Assembly (NCBI RefSeq): GCF_900112225.1
Contig: NZ_FOLD01000003.1
Location: 1 to 64,000 of the forward strand
Direction: 5' to 3'
DNA: 64,000 bases
DNA from: Massilia yuzhufengensis
GTDB lineage: Bacteria; Pseudomonadota; Gammaproteobacteria; Burkholderiales; Burkholderiaceae_D
The position numbers and the translations under genes are program-made. A model generated the notes under the pieces. The model did not search any database and was not told the DNA's origin. It saw only the letters and a list, made by a program, of their open reading frames with translations. This document shows positions 8,215-15,635 of the stretch, one piece after another. Every line of letters starts with the position of its first letter. The stretch's first letter is position 1.

Positions 8215-8622
8215 TTACTGTGCGGTGTAGACGACCTTGACGCTGCCGTCGACCGCGCTCTTGTCGATATAGCCGATCGCCTTCGGGTTGGCGGCGACGG
8301 CGGCCTTCACGGCGGCGCTGTCGGCGACTTCCTTGGGCATCGTGGCCTTGCCGGTGAAGACCAGCTTGGACCACAGGGCCTTGGCCTGGGCCGCATCCTT
8401 GTCCGCGACCTTTTTATAGAACTCGGTGCGGATGGCGCTGGCGTCGGCCTGGTCGATCGGAGTCATGCTGGACGACTTGCCGAGGAAGAACTGGGCGACC
8501 TGCTCCTTGCTCATCGTGGCTTCGGCGGCTTTCGGGTTCACCACCACGACCACTTCGGCCATGGCCGGGGCAACGGCGCCCAGTGCAGCGACGGCGAACA
8601 GGCTTGCGAGAATCTTGTTCAT
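8215..8622 (-). CDS. Small phosphate-ABC substrate-binding-like periplasmic protein
   Basis: This 135-residue protein has a clear Sec signal (MNKILASLFAVAALGAVAPAMA). The mature part resembles a single lobe of PstS-like binding proteins: FFLGKSSSMTPIDQ near the N-terminus and AIGYIDKSAVDGSVKVVY at the end, the segment that in PstS lies near the phosphate pocket. It is much shorter than true PstS (over 300 residues) and no pst transporter genes are adjacent, so it is unlikely to serve an ABC importer by itself. It starts 9 bases after the porin stop codon and is almost certainly co-transcribed with it. Similar porin plus small phosphate-binding-like pairs are common in betaproteobacteria; their function is not firmly known. 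Confidence 0.82.
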   Translation of the reverse strand: MNKILASLFAVAALGAVAPAMAEVVVVVNPKAAEATMSKEQVAQFFLGKSSSMTPIDQADASAIRTEFYKKVADKDAAQAKALWSKLVFTGKATMPKEVADSAAVKAAVAANPKAIGYIDKSAVDGSVKVVYTAQ

Positions 8623-8631
8623 GGCCGCTCC

Positions 8632-9894
8632 TTAGAAGACGAAATCGAGGGCGACGGCGCCGACGGTCACGGTGTCGTTGAAACCCGGCTGCGGGTTCGT
8701 GAACAGGCCGGTGCCGTTCTTCGGCTTGACGCGGTCGACCTGTGCCTTCAGCGCGACCGAGCTGGCGAAGTCCCAGCGCACGCCGATGGTGTTGGTCGAC
8801 TGCTCGCCCTGGCCCACGCCGGTGTTCGACAGGCGGCGTACGCCGGCGCCGAGCGCCTGCAGCGTCGGGGTGCAGGCGGCAGGATAGCCGGCCGGGCAGG
8901 CTGCCGGGACGGTGTTGGCCACGGTGCCGTCGATCTTCAGGCGGCTGTGGCTGACGTAGGGCATGAACTTGCCGATGCGGTAGCCACCCATCACGTACCA
9001 GGCGCTGGTGTCGTTGATATAGGCTTTGGTCTTGCGTTTGGCGAACTCGGTCTGGACGACGATGTCGTTCCAGTCCATCGCCAGTCCCAGCGAGCTGAAG
9101 GTGGCGCGCTTTTCACTCACTTCGATCTCGGCTGCCAGCGGCGCCAGCTGAGCGAAGCGGTAGCCCGCGCCGGCTGTGCGCAGCCCGCCGAGCAGGGTGT
9201 TCAGGGACACCGAATCGTCGATGCTGACCTTGGCGGTCGCATGACCGGCGCGCACCGTGAACGGGCCGTGTTCGGCGCTCACGTTCAGGGCGGCGATACC
9301 CTTGCCCTTGATGTGGATGCCGCCCGATACCGGCGACTTCACATTGCCGTAGGCCAGCTGGGTGGTCACGCTGGTGTCGCCGAAGGCGTGCTGCCAGGTG
9401 ATGTCCGCACCGTCGATGCTGTTGAACGGCACCTGCGAATACACTTCCGCCGGCGGGCGCAGCATGTGGTTGGCGTAGCCGACGTTGCGGTAGTCCGAAA
9501 TCATGAACACCGGCAGGCCGACACGGCCGACGCGCACGCTCAGTTCATCCGAGATGCGGGCTTTGGCGAAGGCCCAGCTCAGTTCGGCGCCGTAGCTGTC
9601 TTCGGCATCCTTGCGCACCAGGCCCTGGGCGGTCAGCGACAGCCAGCTGTTGACCGGCATGTCGGCCTGCAGGCCGAGGTTCGAGTCGACGCCGGTGCGG
9701 ATGTTGTTCGAGGAGCCGGAAGCCTGGTTCGGGCGAGCGAACTCGGCCTTGTCGGTATCGGCCCAGGTCAGGGCGCCGGTGCCGAAGCCACTGATTTTTA
9801 CGGCAGGAAAGCCCGCGCTGTCCTGCGCATGGGCGGTCGTTGCTGCCAGCGGAAGCGCCAGCAGGGTAGCAATCACACGTTTTTTGGTAATCAT
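8632..9894 (-). CDS. Outer-membrane porin-like beta-barrel protein
   Basis: The 420-residue protein starts with MITKKRVIATLLALPLAATTAHA, a Sec signal ending AHA, so the ATG at 9894 is preferred over upstream starts. The mature sequence has alternating hydrophobic and polar strands, many aromatic residues at strand ends, and a terminal phenylalanine (VALDFVF) typical of BAM substrates. No specific channel selectivity can be read. It heads a leftward unit with the phosphate-binding-like gene and probably the MCP gene. Upstream at 10024-10043 is a tandem TTGTCA-type repeat that resembles, but does not match, a Pho box. Confidence 0.85.
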   Translation of the reverse strand: MITKKRVIATLLALPLAATTAHAQDSAGFPAVKISGFGTGALTWADTDKAEFARPNQASGSSNNIRTGVDSNLGLQADMPVNSWLSLTAQGLVRKDAEDSYGAELSWAFAKARISDELSVRVGRVGLPVFMISDYRNVGYANHMLRPPAEVYSQVPFNSIDGADITWQHAFGDTSVTTQLAYGNVKSPVSGGIHIKGKGIAALNVSAEHGPFTVRAGHATAKVSIDDSVSLNTLLGGLRTAGAGYRFAQLAPLAAEIEVSEKRATFSSLGLAMDWNDIVVQTEFAKRKTKAYINDTSAWYVMGGYRIGKFMPYVSHSRLKIDGTVANTVPAACPAGYPAACTPTLQALGAGVRRLSNTGVGQGEQSTNTIGVRWDFASSVALKAQVDRVKPKNGTGLFTNPQPGFNDTVTVGAVALDFVF

Positions 9895-10023
9895 TTTTTG
9901 ATGCGCTAAAAATTGCGTACAGCTGCTTGGGAAGGGCGGCGCTGACAAAGCAGCAAGCTGGCAACGCCGTAAACACTGGAAATCATTCTATCCAGTGAGC
10001 AATTTTCCCGGCAACAAAAATGA

Positions 10024-10043
10024 TGACAATTGGTGACAATTGG
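10024..10043. promoter_or_regulatory. Tandem TGACAATTGG repeat upstream of porin
   Basis: TGACAATTGG occurs twice without a gap. Read in the direction of the porin gene it gives ATTGTCACC then ATTGTCATC. PhoB boxes are TGTCAT/TGTCAC repeats at an 11-base period; here the period is 10. It is a candidate activator site about 130 bases before the porin start. Confidence 0.3.
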
Positions 10044-10103
10044 GTAGCAAACTCTCTTTTGGCGTTGCGCAATTGAAACAGCGCGTTGTCAATTAAACCA
10101 AGG

Positions 10104-10661
10104 TTAATTCCACCAGTGACAAGTGCTTCCTGCCGGCGGCAGCTCGGCCTGCCTGGCTTCGTCGACGATGCCCGCTTGCACCGCTTGCTGGGCGTCGAAG
10201 ATGCGGGCGTTGCCCGTGAGGTTGTGCCGGATATCGGTGGCCGGACCGGCCGCAGTGGTGGCCTCGAGAAAGATGCTGGCGTAGCGCTCGGCGTCGAAAT
10301 CGAGGCAGTCGCGCCATTCGGAGACGCGGGCGTGGTCGGCCGCGACCAGGCTGCCGAAGCCCCAGTGCAGCGGGTGGACCAGGAAGCGGGTGCCGGGGCA
10401 GGCGTAGCGCTTGTGCCCGGCCAGGAAGATGACGACGGCGATCGACTCGACGCTGCCGATGTTGTGGGTGGTGAGTGGGACCGGCAGCGATTTGAGGAAG
10501 AAGTACAGGGCGAAGCCAGCCGTCATGTTGCCGCCTTCGCTGGACATGTGCAGCTCGATCTCGGTGGCGCCGCTCTGCACTGCCTGCAGGCACAGGTTGC
10601 GCACCGCGCAGGCGGAAGTGTGGTTGATCGGTCCGATGAAATGAACGATGTGCAAGGCCAT
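10104..10661 (-). CDS. ClpP/crotonase-fold protein, divergent Clp protease subunit-like
   Basis: The 185-residue protein (start MALHIVHF at 10661; an upstream ATG adds nine unlikely residues) has the ClpP-fold pattern. ELHMSSEGGNMTAGFALYFF corresponds to the oxyanion region. NIGSVESIAVVIFLAG places a serine where ClpP has its nucleophile, and FLVHPL places the histidine. In the last motif, where ClpP has RDRF before SAPEAVEYGLVD, this protein has NARIFDAQQAVQAGIVD, so the usual catalytic Asp position appears to be Ala. It may be a weak or non-canonical peptidase or use another acid residue. No signal peptide or Clp ATPase neighbour is present. It is 39 bases downstream of the DUF4153 gene on the same strand. 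Confidence 0.72.
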   Translation of the reverse strand: MALHIVHFIGPINHTSACAVRNLCLQAVQSGATEIELHMSSEGGNMTAGFALYFFLKSLPVPLTTHNIGSVESIAVVIFLAGHKRYACPGTRFLVHPLHWGFGSLVAADHARVSEWRDCLDFDAERYASIFLEATTAAGPATDIRHNLTGNARIFDAQQAVQAGIVDEARQAELPPAGSTCHWWN

Positions 10662-10700
10662 GTGGGCTCCCCGACGCGGTAAGCCCAAGCATAGCGCGAT

Positions 10701-12548
10701 TTACTGCCGCGCAGCGTCCGGCTGGACCGGCGCGGGGACGGGCGCCGGCGCGGCCGCTTCGCCATTCCTGCAGTCGCGCTGCAGGTCGAAGGATTCCCGC
10801 ATCGGGACGCGCTGGCCGGCGATCTCCAGGTCGTCCCAGGCCGCCGGCGCGCGCCGCACTTCGCCCGCGCGCCAGGCCTGGCGCAGGCGCGGGCAGTCGG
10901 CCAGGCGCGGCTGCAGGGCGCCGGCCACCGTCCAGTAGCCGTCGCTGTCTTCCTGCAGCACCGCGCCCTGGAAAGCGCCGACCAGCACCACTTCCGGCGT
11001 GGGACTGCCGCCGAGGTCGAGCATGAAGGCGTCGCACATCGCGCCGCGCTCGCGCAGGCAGCCGGGCGTGCCGCTCACCTGCGACCAGTTCATCTTGAGG
11101 AAGCTGGCCGGCAGGCGCGCGCCCTTGGGCCAGACCCGCAGGCTCTCGGCCAGCACCGGCGGGTCCTGCATTACGTTTTCCCACTGCGGATAGCGCTCCT
11201 TGCGCACCGCTGCGATGCGCAGCCGCAGCAGCGGATTGTCCGGGCGCGCCGTGTCCGCTTCCAGCCGCAGCAGGGCTTCGCGGCCGTAGCGGGCGCCCTG
11301 GAAATGCAGGTAGCGCGCATCAAACGTCGCGGCCGAGACCTGGCCCGATTCGAGCCGCGCCAGCTGGTCGTTCACCGAGATGCGGTCCGGGTCGCCCAGC
11401 GGCGAGAACAGCACCAGCAGCACGCCGATCACGACGAAGGCAGCCGCGATATTGACCCCGGCGAGCGAACGCAGCCAGCCCTTGCGCATGGCGGCGGCCG
11501 CATAGCCGCCCGCATAGCAGGCCGCTACCAGCATGCAGGCGGCCGCCAGCACCCGGTCGCCGGTCCAGCCATGGTCGCCCACGCGCAGGGCCAGCGCGTA
11601 CACGGACAAGGCCACCACCGGCACCAGCAGCACGGCGGCGATGCGCGCCGACAGCGCCACCACGCGCGCGGCCGGCGCGTCGCCGTTCTGCCAGGCGGCG
11701 TTGACCAGCACCACGAAGGCGGCGGCCGCGCCGAGCAGCACGGCGGCGGCGCGGCGCGTGGCCCACAATGGTTCCAGGCCCGTGAACAGCAGGCTGGCCA
11801 GGAAACCGAGCACCAGCAGCGTGAGCACCGGCAGGATCCAGGACAGCAGCACCAGCAGCAGGTTGCGGATGCCGCGCACGATCGCCGGGCGCACGTCGGT
11901 CAGGTGCATGGCGCAGGCGAAGGCAAAGGTGGTGACCGGGATCGAGAACCAGGATTGCGCGATCGCCTTGCTGAGGAAGTCGAGTTTAATCAGCAGGAAC
12001 AGCTGGGCGCCGAGCTGCAGCACCAGCCAGGTCACGCCCACGAACAGGCCGCTGAAAGCCAGCTGCACGCCCAGCTTCCAGGCCGTCTCGAAATAGCTGG
12101 CATAGCTGGCGATGCGCCGGCCTTCCTGGGCGCCGGACAGCACCAGCGCATGGGCGATGAAGAAGCCGGCCGCCAGGAACAGGCACAGCTCGGGCGAAGG
12201 TTCCGGCCCGCGCGGCGCGGGCGACGGGCGCCAGGCGCCTTCCATGCGCCAGGCGTCGTAGCAGGCGAGGGCGGCGATGATGGCGGCGCCGGCGGCGACC
12301 CACAGCAGCAGCTGGCGCCGCGTCATGTGGCCCAGGCCGCTGATGGCGATGACCGGCACGATCACGGCCACCATCAGCAGCGGCAGGAACAGCAGCGGCC
12401 GGGTGGCCGGCCAGGCCAGGTCCATCGCGGCGCTGTAGAGCAGGTAGAGCACCAGTCCCTGGACCAGCCCGATGCCGATGCGGCTGACGGCGATGCCCGG
12501 CGCGGCGGGCAGGTCAAGCGGGTCGGCGGGGGCGGTGGATACGTGCAT
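10701..12548 (-). CDS. DUF4153 polytopic membrane protein
   Basis: The 615-residue protein begins MHVSTAPADPLDLP; in-frame codons further upstream give Arg/Pro-rich shadow sequence and are rejected. About twelve hydrophobic segments span residues 25-430 (for example LVLYLLYSAAMDLAW, LLFLPLLMVAVIVPVIAISGL, NLLLVLLSWILPVLTLLVLG). A soluble C-terminal domain of roughly 180 residues follows and ends in a Pro/Ala-rich tail. The hydrophobic pattern and length match DUF4153 proteins, whose function is not established. No operon partner makes the role clearer; the downstream ClpP-like gene is close enough to be co-transcribed. Confidence 0.8.
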   Translation of the reverse strand: MHVSTAPADPLDLPAAPGIAVSRIGIGLVQGLVLYLLYSAAMDLAWPATRPLLFLPLLMVAVIVPVIAISGLGHMTRRQLLLWVAAGAAIIAALACYDAWRMEGAWRPSPAPRGPEPSPELCLFLAAGFFIAHALVLSGAQEGRRIASYASYFETAWKLGVQLAFSGLFVGVTWLVLQLGAQLFLLIKLDFLSKAIAQSWFSIPVTTFAFACAMHLTDVRPAIVRGIRNLLLVLLSWILPVLTLLVLGFLASLLFTGLEPLWATRRAAAVLLGAAAAFVVLVNAAWQNGDAPAARVVALSARIAAVLLVPVVALSVYALALRVGDHGWTGDRVLAAACMLVAACYAGGYAAAAMRKGWLRSLAGVNIAAAFVVIGVLLVLFSPLGDPDRISVNDQLARLESGQVSAATFDARYLHFQGARYGREALLRLEADTARPDNPLLRLRIAAVRKERYPQWENVMQDPPVLAESLRVWPKGARLPASFLKMNWSQVSGTPGCLRERGAMCDAFMLDLGGSPTPEVVLVGAFQGAVLQEDSDGYWTVAGALQPRLADCPRLRQAWRAGEVRRAPAAWDDLEIAGQRVPMRESFDLQRDCRNGEAAAPAPVPAPVQPDAARQ

Positions 12549-12613
12549 GGGGGGCCAGCTCCAGGTTGTTGTTGAGCAAATAATACTTCTGTTCAACTTG
12601 GAGTGCCACCAAT

Positions 12614-12967
12614 TTAACTTCCGCGGTAAGTCGACCAGGACCAGGGCGTCATCACCAGCGGCACATGGTAGTTCTGCCCGGCGTCGGCGATGCCGAAGGC
12701 GATGGTGACGCGGTCGAGGAAGCGCGGCGCGGGCAGGTCCACGCCCTGGGCGGCGAAATAGTCGCCGGCGTGGAATACCAGTTCGTACTGGCCTGTCTGC
12801 AGCTGTGCGCCTTCCAGCAGCGGGGCGCCGCAGCGGCCGTCGTCGTTGGTGACGTCGGACTTGATCAGGGTGCGCCCGCCCGGGGCGATGCCGTAGAGCT
12901 CGACCCGTACGCCGGCGCCGGGGCGGCCGTGGGCGGTGTCGAGGACGTGGGTGGAGAGTTTGCCCAT
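12614..12967 (-). CDS. uraH: 5-hydroxyisourate hydrolase (transthyretin-like)
   Basis: HIU hydrolase opens 5-hydroxyisourate to OHCU, the second step after urate oxidation. The 117-residue protein starts [17 protein letters not shown], with the family's N-terminal His motif. It contains the [12 protein letters not shown] segment and ends in [18 protein letters not shown], the diagnostic C-terminal YRGS. There is no signal peptide if the ATG at 12967 is used, so it is cytoplasmic. It is divergent from puuE, which acts two steps later, and the two share a short promoter region with an inverted repeat. Urate oxidase and OHCU decarboxylase (uraD) are absent nearby, so the intermediate enzymes must be encoded elsewhere. 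Confidence 0.95.
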   Translation of the reverse strand: MGKLSTHVLDTAHGRPGAGVRVELYGIAPGGRTLIKSDVTNDDGRCGAPLLEGAQLQTGQYELVFHAGDYFAAQGVDLPAPRFLDRVTIAFGIADAGQNYHVPLVMTPWSWSTYRGS

Positions 12968-12997
12968 ATGCTTGCGCTGAAGTGGAGTATGCGGCCA

Positions 12998-13031
12998 ATC
13001 ATATACGCTTGTGCTTCCTGCAATATATGAT
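12998..13031. promoter_or_regulatory. Inverted repeat in uraH-puuE divergent promoter
   Basis: ATCATATA (12998-13005) and TATATGAT (13024-13031) are exact reverse complements 18 bases apart, centred between the two divergent start codons. A single regulator could bind here and control both genes. Its identity is not visible in the window. Confidence 0.4.
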
Positions 13032-13061
13032 CGCCGATATACCCGCCTTTTTCCGGACCCC

Positions 13062-14003
13062 ATGGACACCTACAGCAACTACCCGCGCGACCTGGCCGGC
13101 TACGGCCGCAACCCGCCCCATCCCCAGTGGCCCGGCCAGGCCAGGGTGGCGCTGCAGTTCGTGCTCAACTACGAGGAAGGCGGTGAAAATTCCGTGCTGC
13201 ACGGCGACGCGGGTTCGGAAACCTTCCTGTCCGAGATCATCGGCGCGGCCAGCTTCCCGATGCGCCACATGAGCATGGAGTCGCTCTACGAATACGGTTC
13301 GCGCGCCGGCCTGTGGCGGGTGCTGCGCCTGTTCGAGGAGCGCGGCCTGCCGCTGACGGTGTTCGGGGTGGCGATGGCGCTCAAGCGCAACCCCGAGGCC
13401 GTCAGCGCTTTCCGCGAGCTGGGCCACGAAATCGCCTGCCACGGCCTGCGCTGGATCTCCTACCAGCACGCCGACGAAGACACTGAACGGGCGCACATGG
13501 CGCAAGCCGTGCAGATCATGCGCGAGCTCACCGGAGAAGCGCCGCTGGGCTGGTACACCGGGCGCGATTCGCCCAATACGCGCCGGCTGGTGGTCGAGCA
13601 TGGCGGCTTCGCCTACGACGCCGACCATTACGGCGACGACCTGCCGTTCTGGGAGCGCGTGAGCATGGGCGACGCAAGCGTGCGGCCGCACCTGGTGGTG
13701 CCCTATACCCTGGACACCAACGACATGCGCTTCGCCGCCATGCAGGGGTTCAATTCGGGCACCCAGTTCTATGACTACCTGAAGGATGCCTTCGACGTGC
13801 TGTACGCGGAAGGCGACCCGAACGGGCTGAACCAGCCGAAGATGCTGTCGATCGGGCTCCACTGCCGGCTGGTGGGGCGGCCGGCGCGGGCGGCGGCGCT
13901 GGCGCGCTTCCTCGATTACGTGGGCAGCTTCCAGCATGTATGGATCACGCGCCGCATCGATATCGCCAATCACTGGAAATCGGTGCATCCTTTCCTAGAA
14001 TGA
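13062..14003 (+). CDS. puuE: Allantoinase PuuE (polysaccharide-deacetylase fold)
   Basis: PuuE hydrolyses allantoin to allantoate. The 313-residue protein starts at the ATG of [17 protein letters not shown]. Family-typical stretches include [53 protein letters not shown] and [13 protein letters not shown]. The fold is that of NodB-type deacetylases, unrelated to the metal-dependent amidohydrolase AllB. It is not fused to an OHCU decarboxylase domain as some PuuE proteins are. It is 141 bases upstream of xdhA on the same strand; a separate promoter for xdhA is likely because of the AT-rich inverted repeats between them. Confidence 0.95.
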   Translation: MDTYSNYPRDLAGYGRNPPHPQWPGQARVALQFVLNYEEGGENSVLHGDAGSETFLSEIIGAASFPMRHMSMESLYEYGSRAGLWRVLRLFEERGLPLTVFGVAMALKRNPEAVSAFRELGHEIACHGLRWISYQHADEDTERAHMAQAVQIMRELTGEAPLGWYTGRDSPNTRRLVVEHGGFAYDADHYGDDLPFWERVSMGDASVRPHLVVPYTLDTNDMRFAAMQGFNSGTQFYDYLKDAFDVLYAEGDPNGLNQPKMLSIGLHCRLVGRPARAAALARFLDYVGSFQHVWITRRIDIANHWKSVHPFLE

Positions 14004-14028
14004 AAGAGCAGGCGGATTCATTAGGTAT

Positions 14029-14068
14029 GCTTATAAATAGATAAGCGATATATTCAAAACCTTATAAG
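14029..14068. promoter_or_regulatory. CTTATAA boxes upstream of xdhA
   Basis: GCTTAT (14029-14034) and ATAAGC (14041-14046) form an inverted repeat with a six-base spacer, and a perfect palindrome CTTATAAG lies at 14061-14068. They sit 76-115 bases before the xdhA start in the only AT-rich stretch of this region. They are candidates for the promoter and regulator site of xdhABC-guaD. Confidence 0.35.
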
Positions 14069-14143
14069 TCACGCTGCCCCGGGTGGTAGCCTTCCGCCCT
14101 TCGCCCTTGTCGCACCGCCAGTCACGTAGAGAGACGCGCCACC

Positions 14144-15622
14144 ATGCCAGACCCGATCCGATTCTATTACCGCGGGGCCGTCCAGGAAGTCCGGGACGTG
14201 CCGCCCACGCAAACCATCCTGCAGCACCTGCGGGAAGACCTGCATTGCACCGGCACCAAGGAAGGCTGCGCCGAGGGCGACTGCGGGGCCTGCACGGTGG
14301 TGATCGGCTCGCTGGAAGACGGCAAGCTGGAACTCAAGGCCGTCAACTCCTGCATCCAGTTTACCCCCACCCTCGACGGCAAGGCCCTGTTTACGGTGGA
14401 AGACCTGCAGCAGCAGGACGGCAGCCTGCACCCGGTGCAGCAGGCGCTGGTCGAATGCCATGGCTCGCAGTGCGGCTTCTGCACGCCGGGCTTTGCGATG
14501 TCGCTGTGGGGCATGTACCTGAAGCAGGAAAGCCACGGGCTTTCCGGGCGCCAGCCCTCGCGCTGCCAGATCGACGACGCGCTGTCGGGCAACCTGTGCC
14601 GCTGCACCGGCTATCGCCCGATCATCGACGCCGCCCGCCGCATGGTCGAGCTTCCCGCCGCCGCCTTCGATCGCGCCGCGCTGGCCGAACGCCTGCAGGC
14701 GCTGCAGCGCGCGCACGGGTTCAGCTACGAAGCCAGGGGTGGGCGCTTCCACGCACCGCGCACGCTCGAGGAACTGGTGCGGCTGCGCACGGAGCACCCT
14801 GCCGCGCTGCTGCTGGCCGGGTCGACCGATGTCGGCCTGTGGGTCACCAAGCACATGCGCGAGCTGGACGACATCATCTACCTGGGCCAGGTCGAGGCAC
14901 TCAAGACCGTCAGCGAGGCGGGCGGAATGCTGGAGATCGGCGCCGGCGTCACGCTGAGCGACGCCTACGCGGCCGTGTGCCGCCACTATCCGGATGAACT
15001 GGCCGAGATGTGGCAGCGCTTCGCCTCGCTCCCGATCCGCAATGCCGGGACCCTGGGCGGCAACGTCGCCAACGGCTCGCCGATCGGCGATTCGATGCCG
15101 TGGCTGATCGCGCTCGGCGCCCAGGTGCTGCTGCGCGGCGCCGGCGGCGAACGACAGCTCGCGCTGGAAGATCTTTACCTGGGCTACCAGCAGAAAGACC
15201 TGCGTGCGGACGAATTCGTGCAGGCGCTGCGCATCCCGCTGCCGCGCGCGGGTGTGCAGTTCCGTACCTACAAACTGGCCAAGCGCTTCGACCAGGATAT
15301 CTCGGCCGTGTGCGCGGCGTTTACCGTGACCCTGGACGGCGACCTCGTGGCCAGTGCCCGCATCGCCTTCGGCGGCATGGCCGCCACCCCGAAACGCGCC
15401 GCCGCGGCGGAAGCGGCCTTGATCGGCCAGCCGTGGAATGAAGCGTCCCTGCGCGCCGCGATGGCCGCGATGGGGCAGGATTACGCGCCGCTGAGCGACA
15501 TGCGCGCTTCCAGCGGCTACCGGCTGCAGGCCGCGCAGAACCTGCTGCGCCGCTTCTGGCTTGAAACCCGCACCGACCATCCGCTGCCGGCCAGCGCTGT
15601 CAACGCCTTCGCGGCCGGCTGA
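14144..15622 (+). CDS. xdhA: Xanthine dehydrogenase small subunit (2Fe-2S and FAD)
   Basis: XdhA carries electrons from the molybdenum subunit to NAD. In the 492-residue protein, the first [2Fe-2S] cluster is bound by Cys residues in [10 protein letters not shown] (Cys42, 47, 50) and NSC (Cys71). The second is bound by QCGFCTPGF and LCRCTGYRP near residues 110-155. An FAD-binding domain starts near residue 200 ([35 protein letters not shown]), followed by the CO-dehydrogenase flavoprotein C-terminal domain. XdhB begins 13 bases after the stop with a good AGAGGAGA ribosome site. The order xdhA-xdhB-xdhC-guaD forms one tight transcription unit. Confidence 0.97.
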   Translation: MPDPIRFYYRGAVQEVRDVPPTQTILQHLREDLHCTGTKEGCAEGDCGACTVVIGSLEDGKLELKAVNSCIQFTPTLDGKALFTVEDLQQQDGSLHPVQQALVECHGSQCGFCTPGFAMSLWGMYLKQESHGLSGRQPSRCQIDDALSGNLCRCTGYRPIIDAARRMVELPAAAFDRAALAERLQALQRAHGFSYEARGGRFHAPRTLEELVRLRTEHPAALLLAGSTDVGLWVTKHMRELDDIIYLGQVEALKTVSEAGGMLEIGAGVTLSDAYAAVCRHYPDELAEMWQRFASLPIRNAGTLGGNVANGSPIGDSMPWLIALGAQVLLRGAGGERQLALEDLYLGYQQKDLRADEFVQALRIPLPRAGVQFRTYKLAKRFDQDISAVCAAFTVTLDGDLVASARIAFGGMAATPKRAAAAEAALIGQPWNEASLRAAMAAMGQDYAPLSDMRASSGYRLQAAQNLLRRFWLETRTDHPLPASAVNAFAAG

Positions 15623-15635
15623 GAGGAGAACGGAC

